The notes beneath the pieces were generated by a model, which made no database searches, was not told where the DNA came from, and saw only the letters and a list, made by a program, of their open reading frames with translations. DNA of 64,000 nt from RUG11237 sp045119215 (GTDB lineage Bacteria; Bacillota; Clostridia; Lachnospirales; Lachnospiraceae): assembly GCA_045119215.1 (NCBI GenBank), contig JBGVDD010000055.1, positions 1-64,000 of the forward strand, written 5' to 3'. Below are positions 45,037-52,871 of the stretch, in pieces. The stretch's first letter is position 1. Each line of letters opens with the position of its first letter. A program made the translations under genes and the position numbers.

Positions 45037-46338
45037 TTATATTATTTTTGTTTTCTTAGATTTCTTTCTTTTTATCATGATCACTATTACTGTTCCAAAA
45101 ATAACCACTACTACCGATGCAAACGCAACTTCAATAAGACCTTTATCAATCACAACAACTTCCACACTATCTCTTGTGCCATTATGAGCAACACAAGATA
45201 AAGTAACTTTACCTGTACCATTTACAATAAAGTTATTGTCTTGGACTGAAACAATATCGTCATTGGAGCTTTCCCATGTAACATCCTGATATGTCGCATT
45301 ATTGGGTGTGATTTCTGTTGCCAGCAATATTTTATCTGATTTATCTATTACATTTGATGTTATATATTCAGTAGAATCTTGTATTTTAATCTTTTCAACA
45401 GGAATAATATCTACTTGGACTGGAATATCCTTTTTTATACCATTCCACGTTTCAATGTGCAAAGTTGCTCTTCCTTCTTTTAAAGCTTCAATCTTCGATT
45501 CTTTGCACTGCAAAACATCCTTATTATCAGAAGCAATAGTATACTGTTTATTATTAGCATTTTTAGGAGTGATTCCGATTGACAATGCGTATGTATCACC
45601 AATAATCATTTTAATTGAATCTTCACAATTTATCCCTTCTGGGTATACTTCAAAAATATTAATATCTATCCCCTTAGATATCTTATTTGAAGTTGTTGCT
45701 GTTATTGTAACTGTTCCAGGTGATACCCCTTTTATTTCACCACTTGATGATACCGTTGCAATTTCGTCATTAGATGAATTATATGTAATTGCCTTATCAG
45801 TTGTGTTACTAGGTGATACCGTTCCATTTATTGTCATGTTACTTCCAACTTGTAATTCACTCGCTGGTACAGATATTTCAATATCCTCCGCACAAACTTC
45901 TTTTACTGTAATATTAAAAGATTTTGTGGCTGTTGATGTCTCTATTGTGATTGTTGCATTTCCCGCCTTTTTTGCAGTTAAGCTCTTTCCATTTACACTT
46001 ACCACATTATCATCACTGGATGTTATTGATGGATATACATAAGAATTGGTTGATTCTATGTCATATTCAAAAGATTGATTATCACCTATATACATAGTTG
46101 AATCATATCCACTGACTGTTATTTTATCTTTTGGTGCATATGGACATACCCCATTTGGATGCAGGTGTGGCGGACAACCATGGTGATAATGATAAGAGCC
46201 TAAACCACTTTTATTTTTATAATCGTGGTGTCCACCACTTGAATCTGTCCTCCCCGAATGTGCCATCGTATTTAACGAAAATGGAAACATTAGGATAATG
46301 CACACTAAGAGTAACGTAATTTTTTTCAAATTCTTCAT
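45037..46338 (-). CDS. Secreted/anchored YHYH-domain protein with Ig-like (Big2) repeats
   Basis: 433 residues from ATG 46338 (GGGGGAG 7 bases upstream). Signal peptide at 1-25 (KKITLLLVCIILMFPFSLNTMA). Next a His/Cys segment AHSGRTDSSGGHHDYK...GSYHYHHGCPPHLHP, the YHYH metal-binding type of motif. At least three bacterial Ig-like group 2 repeats follow, with signatures SSDDNVVSV, SSNDEIATVS and SSNDDIVSVQ. A C-terminal membrane helix (about 405-425) and a KRKKSKKTK stop-transfer tail hold it on the cell surface. A lysogenic conversion gene is plausible. Confidence 0.82.
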   Translation of the reverse strand: MKNLKKITLLLVCIILMFPFSLNTMAHSGRTDSSGGHHDYKNKSGLGSYHYHHGCPPHLHPNGVCPYAPKDKITVSGYDSTMYIGDNQSFEYDIESTNSYVYPSITSSDDNVVSVNGKSLTAKKAGNATITIETSTATKSFNITVKEVCAEDIEISVPASELQVGSNMTINGTVSPSNTTDKAITYNSSNDEIATVSSSGEIKGVSPGTVTITATTSNKISKGIDINIFEVYPEGINCEDSIKMIIGDTYALSIGITPKNANNKQYTIASDNKDVLQCKESKIEALKEGRATLHIETWNGIKKDIPVQVDIIPVEKIKIQDSTEYITSNVIDKSDKILLATEITPNNATYQDVTWESSNDDIVSVQDNNFIVNGTGKVTLSCVAHNGTRDSVEVVVIDKGLIEVAFASVVVVIFGTVIVIMIKRKKSKKTKII

Positions 46339-46418
46339 TCTAATTCTCCCCCATATTTTTTTAGTTTTACATATATTATAACTAAGACAGGGATAATTTT
46401 CCACAGTTTTGTTACTAT

Positions 46419-46562
46419 TTACCACATTAAATCAGTAAGATTGCGTTCAATGGATAATGTACGTTGAAGATTACGTTTTGATATATTTAGCTCTTGTGCG
46501 ATTTCATCAAGAGTAAAACCAGATGTGCCAGTCTGGCATTCGGTATTTAGAGTAAAATTATT
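46419..46562 (-). pseudogene. C-terminal fragment of a ParB/HTH-type gene
   Basis: An open piece bounded upstream by a stop reads GFTLDEIAQELNISKRNLQR then TLSIERNLTDLMW and stops. It is a good helix-turn-helix of the kind inside plasmid/phage ParB-like proteins but has no start codon or domain in front of it, so it is a gene remnant. Confidence 0.5.
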
Positions 46563-46574
46563 TTACTGCAAAAT

Positions 46575-46603
46575 AAAAAGGTAGGTCTGATTTGACCCAC
46601 CCT
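46575..46603 (-). terminator. Terminator after the glycine-rich small membrane protein
   Basis: On the minus strand GGTGGGTC pairs with GACCTACC (one G-U) and is followed by TTTTTATTTT. Confidence 0.75.
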
Positions 46604-46621
46604 TTAGTGTGTTTGTTGTTA

Positions 46622-46855
46622 TTAGTTTGAATGACCGCAATAATCACATTTACCATTCGTTTTATGTATTGGTCTACCTTCACTGTTTACAATAACTTTA
46701 CTGCAATACCAACATCTCTGTTCCCCACCAGAACTCCTACTTGAAGAACTACCGCCAGTGCAAGAACCCAAGAGATATAAAAGTACAATAATTACTATAA
46801 TTGCACCAAATATTGAACCTCCGCCACCTGAACCATTTCCATTATTGTTTGCCAT
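46622..46855 (-). CDS. Small membrane protein with zinc-ribbon tail
   Basis: 77 residues from ATG 46855 (AAGGGGA 7 bases upstream). Gly/Asn-rich start, one membrane helix (IFGAIIVIIVLLYLLGSC), a Ser/Gly spacer, then CWYCSK...CDYCGHS, two CxxC pairs that can hold one zinc. Predicted to display a small zinc-ribbon on one side of the membrane. Function unknown. Confidence 0.7.
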   Translation of the reverse strand: MANNNGNGSGGGGSIFGAIIVIIVLLYLLGSCTGGSSSSRSSGGEQRCWYCSKVIVNSEGRPIHKTNGKCDYCGHSN

Positions 46856-47020
46856 ACCCAATTCCCCTTTCTCACATATATACTTTCATTATACCCCATA
46901 TCCATCATTTTCTACAAAAATAATGCAGTAAGGTATATAATACTACTTTATCATATTTTATCCTACTTTTCAATATTTTGTAGCATAAAGTGGTATTCTA
47001 ATCACAAGGCAGGTGATTGA

Positions 47021-47173
47021 ATGAAACCATTAAAAGAAAAGGTCAGCATTACTCTTGATGGAAATATTGTAGAACGGATAAAGGAACTGGCAGAAGATGA
47101 TGATAGGTCATTCAGTCAGTATATAAATATGGTATTGAAAGAGTGGGTTAATAAGGTTGATGAAGATAAGTAG
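47021..47173 (+). CDS. Ribbon-helix-helix (CopG-like) DNA-binding protein
   Basis: 50 residues: MKPLKEKVSITLDGNIVERI has the beta strand (EKVSITLD) and the first helix, and DDRSFSQYINMVLKEWV the second, the CopG/Arc layout. AGGTGATTGA precedes the ATG. Such proteins autoregulate plasmid copy control or act as antitoxins. No toxin gene is visible next to it; the noncoding region with DnaA boxes lies directly downstream. Confidence 0.7.
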   Translation: MKPLKEKVSITLDGNIVERIKELAEDDDRSFSQYINMVLKEWVNKVDEDK

Positions 47174-48022
47174 GATGTTGACTTGATTATTTTCATTTTG
47201 TACCCATAGATTGCAATATATTTTACTATGTTTTTCTTTTTCACTTTAGTACGCTAAAGCATTTAATATAATTCACGATAACACTTTTTAAGAAAATTCA
47301 TACCCCAAAAATTAAAAGTATCCAAGTGAATCAACACTTTTCGGCACTTCCAGTTACGATTTTTTACATCTGGACAATTTCACCTGTAATCTCTAAAATC
47401 ATTGATTTTCCTAGCTTTCACGATATCAAATAAACTGCTAAAAATTGCTTATTTTTGTGATATTATGGCAGCGGCACCGGATAATTTATTTCTATTGGGA
47501 TGCAAAAAATATACGGAAAATCAAGGCATTTTCAATTCTGTGGTTGGATTAGTGATGTTGTGACGATATGGGGTACGATAAGTTATTGATGTGTTATGAT
47601 GTAAATATTATAATTTCAATTTGCAAATCATTTGCATTTTCACTCCTTAATAATACAATTTTTCGAACTAAGAATAACAAAACCGCTGCTATCAACTGTT
47701 TGATTCGCCTATTTGGACTAACCATAGCAAAATCAATACTTTCAGGCATTCCACAATCACATGAAAAGTTATCCACAATTTATCCACATATAGTTTATAG
47801 CAGTTCTATAGAAATTTAAACATACGAAAATAGCGCCGAATACCCAAAATCATGATATTTCCTCTCTTCCTTATTTATCAGACACTTCCTGTTCATCACT
47901 AGAAACCCCAAGAAAATCAAGTGCTTTCTTACTTTTTATATTATCTTTTATTGACGTACATTTGTACGTATACCGAACACATTAAAAAATCATCTTATTT
48001 CACAATGTTTCAGAACACTAAA

Positions 48023-48060
48023 AACAAAAAAGCCTAGAAAACTCAATGTTTTCCAGACTT
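48023..48060 (-). terminator. Terminator in the noncoding region
   Basis: On the minus strand AGTCTGGAAAAC pairs with GTTTTCTAGGCT using G-U pairs and is followed by TTTTTTG. The G-U pairs exist only in the minus-strand RNA, so that is the transcribed strand. Confidence 0.75.
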
Positions 48061-48118
48061 TACACATTTTTGCCGAACTATACCTTTCCTATCTAATTAC
48101 TATGGATTATTAAAAACA

Positions 48119-48152
48119 GAAAAGCCATCCCCTCATAGGAGACAGCTTTTCC
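48119..48152 (-). terminator. Second terminator downstream of the LexA-like operon
   Basis: GAAAAGC/GCTTTTC around a long loop, then CTGTTTTT on the minus strand, about 190 bases past the stop at 48338. Confidence 0.5.
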
Positions 48153-48337
48153 TTCAACAAACAAATCAATTCAATAAAGAGTAGTCATACTCTGAATCGC
48201 AAAATCATTATAACATAAATCCACCAGTATTGCTAATATTTTTTTCTGCTGTTTCTTATATTATTGCTGGCTTGTTGCTTTAAACGATTACTTTCAATAA
48301 TATTTTCCCATTGTAATTACTGGCATAATTACACTTC

Positions 48338-48754
48338 CTATTGTACACATTTCTCAATCTTTCTTATCTGCTCCGAAACATAATCATTCAGTTTTCCAAA
48401 GAAAAACTTTTTGATGATACCATAATGTTCATCGGCAACAGTTATGACTTCCTTCTTATGTAATAATTCCTTTGTCATATCATATCCAATATACACTTCG
48501 ATAAATAACTCATTTGAATCGGTGTCTACTGTAATGCAATTTTCCAAATCCATATCTTCTAAAGGAATAACGATGTTGTTTTCCTGCTCACACTCTGAAA
48601 TTAGATTGTTAATAATATCTTCCAATCGTTTTTCTAATACAGATGGCAATTCAAACGGATTCCGCAAGCATACTGTTACACTAATATCCGCTAAATCTGT
48701 ATCAGATTCAAATTCCGGTTTCTTAAAATCTGTAATCTTATAATTATGGTTCAT
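48338..48754 (-). CDS. Hypothetical protein
   Basis: 138 residues from ATG 48754 (GGAGG 11 bases upstream; an in-frame TTG lies six codons earlier). Acidic, mixed fold (ISVTVCLRNPFELPSVLEKRLEDII). Cotranscribed after the LexA-like gene. No motif recognised. Confidence 0.6.
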   Translation of the reverse strand: MNHNYKITDFKKPEFESDTDLADISVTVCLRNPFELPSVLEKRLEDIINNLISECEQENNIVIPLEDMDLENCITVDTDSNELFIEVYIGYDMTKELLHKKEVITVADEHYGIIKKFFFGKLNDYVSEQIRKIEKCVQ

Positions 48755-48775
48755 ATGTAATAAATCCTCCAATTG

Positions 48776-49006
48776 TTATTTTTTAATAATCCTAATTGTT
48801 CTAGGGCTATAAGATTTTGTTTCAATGCGTCCTTCGATTTCTAATTTTGAAAGATGGCTGTAAACACTTGATGATGATTTCAAGCCTACTGCTTTTCCTA
48901 TCTCTCTTACTGTAGGTGAATATCCCATATCATTTATATAATTTGAAATATACTGGTATATTTGCTCCCTTAGTTCAATTCCATGCTCTTTTAAATCTCT
49001 ACTCAT
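48776..49006 (-). CDS. LexA-type winged-helix DNA-binding protein without protease domain
   Basis: 76 residues. ELREQIYQYISNYINDMGYSPTVREIGKAVGLKSSSSVYSHLSKLE is the LexA N-terminal domain almost throughout. The S24 peptidase domain is missing, so it could bind SOS-like operators but not be cleaved in the usual way. It may block or modulate LexA sites or act as a phage repressor. Confidence 0.82.
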   Translation of the reverse strand: MSRDLKEHGIELREQIYQYISNYINDMGYSPTVREIGKAVGLKSSSSVYSHLSKLEIEGRIETKSYSPRTIRIIKK

Positions 49007-49014
49007 AATCCTCC

Positions 49015-49224
49015 TTATTCCTCCACTTCCAAATCTGCAAAAATATCACGCAAATTTTCCATATCGTTTTTAATAAACCACACTCTTCCAGCTATTTCTA
49101 ATGGTGTCCCATTCTCATTTGCCAATAATATCCGCTGCTCCATCAGCTTCATACATTGAGCAAATCCTTTCCGATATTCATTTTCTAATAACTCTTTTAA
49201 TTCACTTTCTTCTATAAGTAACAT
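49015..49224 (-). CDS. Hypothetical small protein
   Basis: 69 residues, acidic and helical (ELKELLENEYRKGFAQCMKLMEQRILL, then NDMENLRDIFADLEVEE). GGAGGAATGA upstream. It starts the short operon with the LexA-like gene. No family recognised. Confidence 0.6.
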   Translation of the reverse strand: MLLIEESELKELLENEYRKGFAQCMKLMEQRILLANENGTPLEIAGRVWFIKNDMENLRDIFADLEVEE

Positions 49225-49300
49225 TGTTCATTCCTCCTGACTTGATACGTGTTTCTTCTATATAAATGTAGAATTGATTACTTTTGTATACCTTCATAAA

Positions 49301-49891
49301 CTAATCAAAGAATTTTATATGATTCTGCAATGCATTTTCGATTTCCTTACTCTGCAAACCAATATACCGCTGTGTGGTCACGGTAGAAGAATGTTGCAAA
49401 AGCACACGAACCAAATTAATGTCATAATGATTATTCACATAAATACTTGTAGCAAAATACTTCCTGAAGCTATGACTGCCTATACCGGTAAATCCCAGAT
49501 AGTCACATACTAACTTTAGATGCTTATTAACTGCCCTCTCTGACATATCAAACAGTTTCGCCACAGGATTGATATTATTTTCCAGTGCATAATTCTGAAT
49601 GTAGATATAAATATCCGTTGGAACTGTAAACTCTCTCTTTTTCTTTGTCTTTTGTTCCACAATATCTAATCTGTACCTGTCACCATCACGAATAATATCT
49701 GACAATCTCAATTGCAATATGTCACTGATCCGCAATCCTAAATTTGCTTCTAATGATAAAGCTGTTGCAATTCTCTTGTTAGGTTTCACCACATGACCAT
49801 CTGAACATATAAATCCAGTTCGCATTGTAGAAATAATTTCCTTATACTGTTCTTCTGTCAATGCAATGGTTTTCTTATTCAAATTTTTCAC
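49301..49891 (-). CDS. Tyrosine recombinase, catalytic domain only
   Basis: 196 residues. Catalytic residues: R54 (NLGLRISDIL), a Lys near 81-85 (EQKTKKKREF), H140-x-x-R143 (SHSFRKYF), H167 (LLQHSST) and Y176 (TQRYIGL). The N-terminal core-binding domain of ordinary integrases is missing, so it resembles small XerD-like or invertase-type recombinases of phages. A possible target with inverted AGTTCC arms lies about 100 bases upstream (49984-50012). Confidence 0.88.
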   Translation of the reverse strand: MKNLNKKTIALTEEQYKEIISTMRTGFICSDGHVVKPNKRIATALSLEANLGLRISDILQLRLSDIIRDGDRYRLDIVEQKTKKKREFTVPTDIYIYIQNYALENNINPVAKLFDMSERAVNKHLKLVCDYLGFTGIGSHSFRKYFATSIYVNNHYDINLVRVLLQHSSTVTTQRYIGLQSKEIENALQNHIKFFD

Positions 49892-49983
49892 CGCCTTAAA
49901 AAGTTCCTATTTCTGATACACTTTAGTTTCTATTTTTTTAGTAGCATTTACAAGTATATTGGCAATCCCCATATATTAAGGAA

Positions 49984-50012
49984 AGTTCCTAATCTCATAC
50001 ATTATTGGAACT
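49984..50012. repeat. Inverted-repeat site, possible recombinase target
   Basis: AGTTCCTAAT at the left and ATTATTGGAACT at the right flank CTCATAC; a degenerate half-site AGTTCCTATTT lies near 49900. Inverted arms of about 11 bases around a 7-base core is the form of a tyrosine recombinase core site, and it sits just upstream of such a gene. The gap 49892-50117 has no gene. Confidence 0.35.
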
Positions 50013-50117
50013 AAATATTTGATTGCCATTTTCCCTATTGCCATCTATACTATAAATAATAAAAACACATTCATTTTTCCACGCTACAAAAAAAATTTTT
50101 GAAAATAATTTAAGGAG

Positions 50118-50402
50118 TTGATTAACATAGATATTGAAATAAAGAAACCTAACAGATTAAAAGAATTTTTCCACCGCTGCACTAACCGAATGGAAGATGT
50201 GATGTTTTCTATTCTTTCCAAACTGCCCGAAAAGCTGATTCCTAATTTTCTCATGAAATGCCTTGACCGATATACCAACAAAAGAATTGCTGAATTAAAA
50301 CACCAGATTATCAAAGACAACTGGCGAACTGTAGCACTGGAAAGAATTGTGGATGATATTTCAAAAGAGCAGCGGTCACACAAAGAAAGCACCTTAAGAT
50401 GA
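50118..50402 (+). CDS. Hypothetical mobile-element protein
   Basis: Up to 94 residues (RLKEFFHRCTNRMEDVMF, then ELKHQIIKDNWRTVALERIV). Helical and basic. The frame opens at a TTG that is too close to AAGGAG, so the true start may be a few codons later. I recall similar frames in Clostridia integrative elements, but cannot name a family. A terminator overlaps its end. Confidence 0.5.
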   Translation: MINIDIEIKKPNRLKEFFHRCTNRMEDVMFSILSKLPEKLIPNFLMKCLDRYTNKRIAELKHQIIKDNWRTVALERIVDDISKEQRSHKESTLR

Positions 50403-50426
50403 TTAATCTCATCCGCTGGTGCTTTT
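50386..50426. terminator. Bidirectional terminator
   Basis: AAAGCACC/GGTGCTTT with a T-run on the plus strand and TTTCTTTG on the minus strand; it ends both the plus-strand gene and the toxin-antitoxin mRNA. Confidence 0.65.
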
Positions 50427-50442
50427 GTGTTTTATTATGCTA

Positions 50443-50760
50443 TTACATTTTTACTAACTTCAAATCATACCCCAAAGCATTTACCATACTATAAAATAAT
50501 TTTAATGATGGACTATGCTCTTTCGTTTCTAATCGTGAAATTGCTTGTTGCTTATTACCTGTAAGCTTTGCTAATTCGCTTTGGGATATATTTTTTTCTT
50601 TTCTTATATTAATTAGTTCATCAATCAATTCTTTTTCTTTATCAGAAGCAATGAATGTAGGAGCTGGCATATCCTGTTTTTGTTCAAGACAAATCTCACC
50701 TTTTTCTATGGCTACTGCTTCTAATAAGCCTTGCATGGTTTCATCAAAAAATTTGCTCAT
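50443..50760 (-). CDS. HigA-like antitoxin (XRE helix-turn-helix)
   Basis: 105 residues from ATG 50760, 7 bases after GGAGG that lies in the end of the toxin gene. C-terminal XRE domain IRKEKNISQSELAKLTGNKQQAISRLE. The N-terminal 40 residues should wrap the toxin. Toxin first, antitoxin second is the higBA order. Confidence 0.82.
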   Translation of the reverse strand: MSKFFDETMQGLLEAVAIEKGEICLEQKQDMPAPTFIASDKEKELIDELINIRKEKNISQSELAKLTGNKQQAISRLETKEHSPSLKLFYSMVNALGYDLKLVKM

Positions 50761-50762
50761 AA

Positions 50763-51092
50763 TCATTCCTCCTTTAAGATTTTAACAAATGCTTTAAACG
50801 CTTTCTTTTCATCTTCCGTCAAGTCATCTTTTTCATTCTTAGTATACACATTTATAAAGTATATGGTTTCTTTTAATTCTATATCTACATAGATTACTCT
50901 TCCACCGCCACGTTTTCCAGTATTTTCTAAAGGAATACGAATTTTTCTAAGCCCACCAGTTCCCTGAATAGCATCCCCCGATTTAGGGTTTTCTAACAAT
51001 ACATTTTCCAGATTTCTTAAATCTTCATCAGTTAATCCTAATTCTTTCCATTTTTTGGTAAACATTGGCACTTCTATAAATGTACGTTTCAT
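50763..51092 (-). CDS. RelE/HigB-superfamily toxin
   Basis: 109 residues. Start RTFIEVPMFTKKWKELGLTDEDL, middle GLRKIRIPLENTGKRGGGRVIYVD and end TKNEKDDLTEDEKKAFKAFV are the HigB-2-like pattern; the basic GKRGGGR loop would contact RNA. Family members cut mRNA on the ribosome. Its stop overlaps the alternative antitoxin start (ATGA). Confidence 0.82.
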   Translation of the reverse strand: MKRTFIEVPMFTKKWKELGLTDEDLRNLENVLLENPKSGDAIQGTGGLRKIRIPLENTGKRGGGRVIYVDIELKETIYFINVYTKNEKDDLTEDEKKAFKAFVKILKEE

Positions 51093-51124
51093 ATTCTTTA
51101 GTTCCTTTCTTATTTCCTATATAC

Positions 51125-51153
51125 AGTTTACAACAAATTTGTTGTATAGTCAA
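51125..51153 (-). promoter_or_regulatory. Toxin-antitoxin promoter with operator palindrome
   Basis: On the minus strand TTGACT (51148-51153), 17 bases, TAAACT (51125-51130). An 18-base perfect palindrome TACAACAAATTTGTTGTA (51129-51146) fills the spacer. It is the expected binding site of the HigA-like antitoxin. Confidence 0.75.
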
Positions 51154-51281
51154 TACAATTCCTCAGTTTTAAACCGATTTTCATAGGATAATTCAGGCTT
51201 TAAGGTTACTTTCCAGTCAATCAGGTCTTGTGGTTGACATTGGAGTAACTGGCAAATATCTTCTATTGTTTTTGTTCCATT
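51150..51281 (-). pseudogene. Remnant of a Cro/CI-type regulator gene
   Basis: Open piece NGTKTIEDICQLLQCQPQDL followed by IDWKVTLKPELSYENRF to a stop at 51150. This is the C-terminal end of a YozG-like HTH protein; no start or recognition helix precedes it. It overlaps the end of the gene at 51263, and its stop overlaps the toxin promoter. Confidence 0.6.
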
Positions 51282-51637
51282 TTAGCATGTTTTGCTTTAG
51301 TCTGCATAGATTTTTCTTGTGCTGCTTTCTTTTCTTCTTCTGTTTGATTTCGCTTTGATTTTCCTTTTATCTCATTTGGATAATCAATAATAAATTCCTT
51401 ATTATTCTTCAAATCCTCTTCGTTAATAGAATCTTTTTCTTTTAAAACAAGTTTCATTCCTAATGCATCAGCTATCTCAACCAATTCCAAAGCTGAAAAT
51501 TTATCACGATTCATTTTATTGCTTAGATTTTGCCTTGTAACATTTATTTCCTCTGCAAGTTCCACCTGTGACATATTTTTAATTGTTAATATATCTTTAA
51601 TTACTGTTGTAGCTGACATATCTATTACACCTTCCAT
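51263..51637 (-). CDS. Helix-turn-helix regulator with charged tail
   Basis: 124 residues. HTH VIKDILTIKNMSQVELAEEINVTRQNLSNKMN (about 12-43). The last 40 residues are Lys/Glu/Gln-rich and probably disordered or coiled. GGAGG is 9 bases before ATG 51637; a second ATG six codons in also has a site. No separate operator seen. Confidence 0.72.
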   Translation of the reverse strand: MEGVIDMSATTVIKDILTIKNMSQVELAEEINVTRQNLSNKMNRDKFSALELVEIADALGMKLVLKEKDSINEEDLKNNKEFIIDYPNEIKGKSKRNQTEEEKKAAQEKSMQTKAKHAKMEQKQ

Positions 51638-51691
51638 ATTTTGATACCTCCTATTATATTAAATCCTTTGCACTTTTTCAAGTTATTCAAC

Positions 51692-52207
51692 CTAAACCAT
51701 CCCATTTAATAATCTATGTACAATTTTCCATTTCAAACTATTCCCATGTTTCTTTTCCATCTGATACATAAAGATTTCCGTTATACGTTCCATAAATGAA
51801 TCAGGGAGAATTGAACCCTTGAATAAATTGCATTCTCTGCACGTTACTTGGATGTTTCTTATATCATCAACTCCATCCATTGAAAGAGGTGTGATATGAT
51901 CCAACGAAACAGCATTATATAAAATTTTCCTTCCGCACAATGCACATCTTCCATCCGCTGAATGATACATCATTTCCCTTACTTCCTTTGGAAACTTGAT
52001 TCTTCCCTTTGATACATAATATTTTGAATGTGTACCGATATCCAGAATATAATACCCTTTTGTTTTTCCAGGTGCTTTCTGCATACGTTCCTTGGCTTTA
52101 TCTGTGGTAAGATAAACTCTTGCTTCATCTATGTTATCTGTTTTTGCAATAGCTCCCGTATTTGTCATTTTAATGTAAAATTTTCCATTTGTTAGTACAT
52201 AAGCCAT
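51692..52207 (-). CDS. HNH endonuclease
   Basis: 171 residues. CALCGRK (about 92-98), LDHITPLSMDG with the catalytic His, and TCRECNLFKG give the HNH fold with a four-Cys zinc site. The first 80 residues (YVLTNGKFYIKMTNTG...KTKGYYILD) form a beta domain also seen in Clostridia phage proteins. Could be a homing enzyme, a defence nuclease or a packaging-associated HNH; no terminase is next to it. Confidence 0.82.
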   Translation of the reverse strand: MAYVLTNGKFYIKMTNTGAIAKTDNIDEARVYLTTDKAKERMQKAPGKTKGYYILDIGTHSKYYVSKGRIKFPKEVREMMYHSADGRCALCGRKILYNAVSLDHITPLSMDGVDDIRNIQVTCRECNLFKGSILPDSFMERITEIFMYQMEKKHGNSLKWKIVHRLLNGMV

Positions 52208-52247
52208 AATATAACCTTCTTTCCACTGCTGTAATATAATCCATTCC

Positions 52248-52799
52248 TTAATAAAGCACTTTTTTCACTGCTGACCTTATCCGCTGCAATTCCTTATAAT
52301 AGGTTGATGGCTTGATTTCCAGTATCAGATATGTTTCCTTATTGGTATATCCTATCAGTTTCATTTCCGTTATTTTCCGCTGAATATCAGTAAGGTTTTC
52401 CAATAGTTCCGTTAATGTTTCCGCTACCATAATTTCATTTTCTGGCTCATAAGATTTTCCATCTGTACAGTTATAAAGATTTTCCGTTTCTGCATAATCG
52501 GCATCCAAACTCAAAACTTTTTCTTCCGGCTTTCTCTTCTTGGAGCTTTCCATTTTAAAGTGATTGCTGATTTCTGCTCTCATATACTGAAATGCCACAT
52601 AAGGGAATGAATATTTCTTTCTAAGTTCCGCCCTTCTGCTATATGCCTGAGCCGATTTAATCAATCCCATAATTGCTATATTGTAATATTCTTCTATGGA
52701 ATATCCATATTTACGAAGGTAACTGTACACAAGGTTATGATTTTCCATGATGAACTGTTTTTCTCTTTCCGTTAATGGCTGTAATTTATTTCTTTCCAT
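52248..52799 (-). CDS. Sigma-70-family-like factor
   Basis: 183 residues from ATG 52799 (GGAG 10 bases upstream). Region 2-like part: KQFIMENHNLVYSYLRKYGY, IAIMGLIKSAQAYS, FPYVAFQYMRAEI. Region 4-like part: LTDIQRKITEMKLIGYTNKE then ETYLILEIKPSTYYKELQRI. Short phage sigma-like proteins direct late transcription or resemble ICE activators. It stands as a second possible transcription-specificity gene besides the YonO-like polymerase. Confidence 0.78.
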   Translation of the reverse strand: MERNKLQPLTEREKQFIMENHNLVYSYLRKYGYSIEEYYNIAIMGLIKSAQAYSRRAELRKKYSFPYVAFQYMRAEISNHFKMESSKKRKPEEKVLSLDADYAETENLYNCTDGKSYEPENEIMVAETLTELLENLTDIQRKITEMKLIGYTNKETYLILEIKPSTYYKELQRIRSAVKKVLY

Positions 52800-52822
52800 A
52801 ATGAACACACTCCTTTGATGTT

Positions 52823-52851
52823 GGAAGATTGCCACTTAATGACAACCTTCC
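52823..52851 (-). promoter_or_regulatory. Leader hairpin ahead of the sigma-like gene
   Basis: 11-bp stem GGAAGGTTGTC/GGCAATCTTCC in the minus-strand RNA, with two G-U pairs that would be mismatches in the opposite strand RNA, 23 bases ahead of the start codon. Confidence 0.6.
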
Positions 52852-52871
52852 TTTGATTTTCCACCTGCTGA

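Larger units (their letters stand above)
47191..48337. other. Noncoding AT-rich region with tandem DnaA boxes, candidate replication origin
   Basis: No frame here looks like a real protein over about 1.1 kb. Two perfect DnaA boxes TTATCCACA lie in the same direction at 47769-47777 and 47780-47788, 11 bases apart centre to centre, i.e. one helical turn. The region also has a palindrome ACGTACA-tt-TGTACGT (47954-47969), GCAGCGG at 47468-47474, and long A/T runs. This suits an origin served by host DnaA and the nearby ribbon-helix-helix protein, but no origin activity can be proved from sequence. Confidence 0.45.

Noticed and set aside
47568..47819. Plus-strand frame of 83 residues in the origin-like region
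   Set aside because: No ribosome site, composition like random AT-rich DNA, and it runs through the DnaA boxes.
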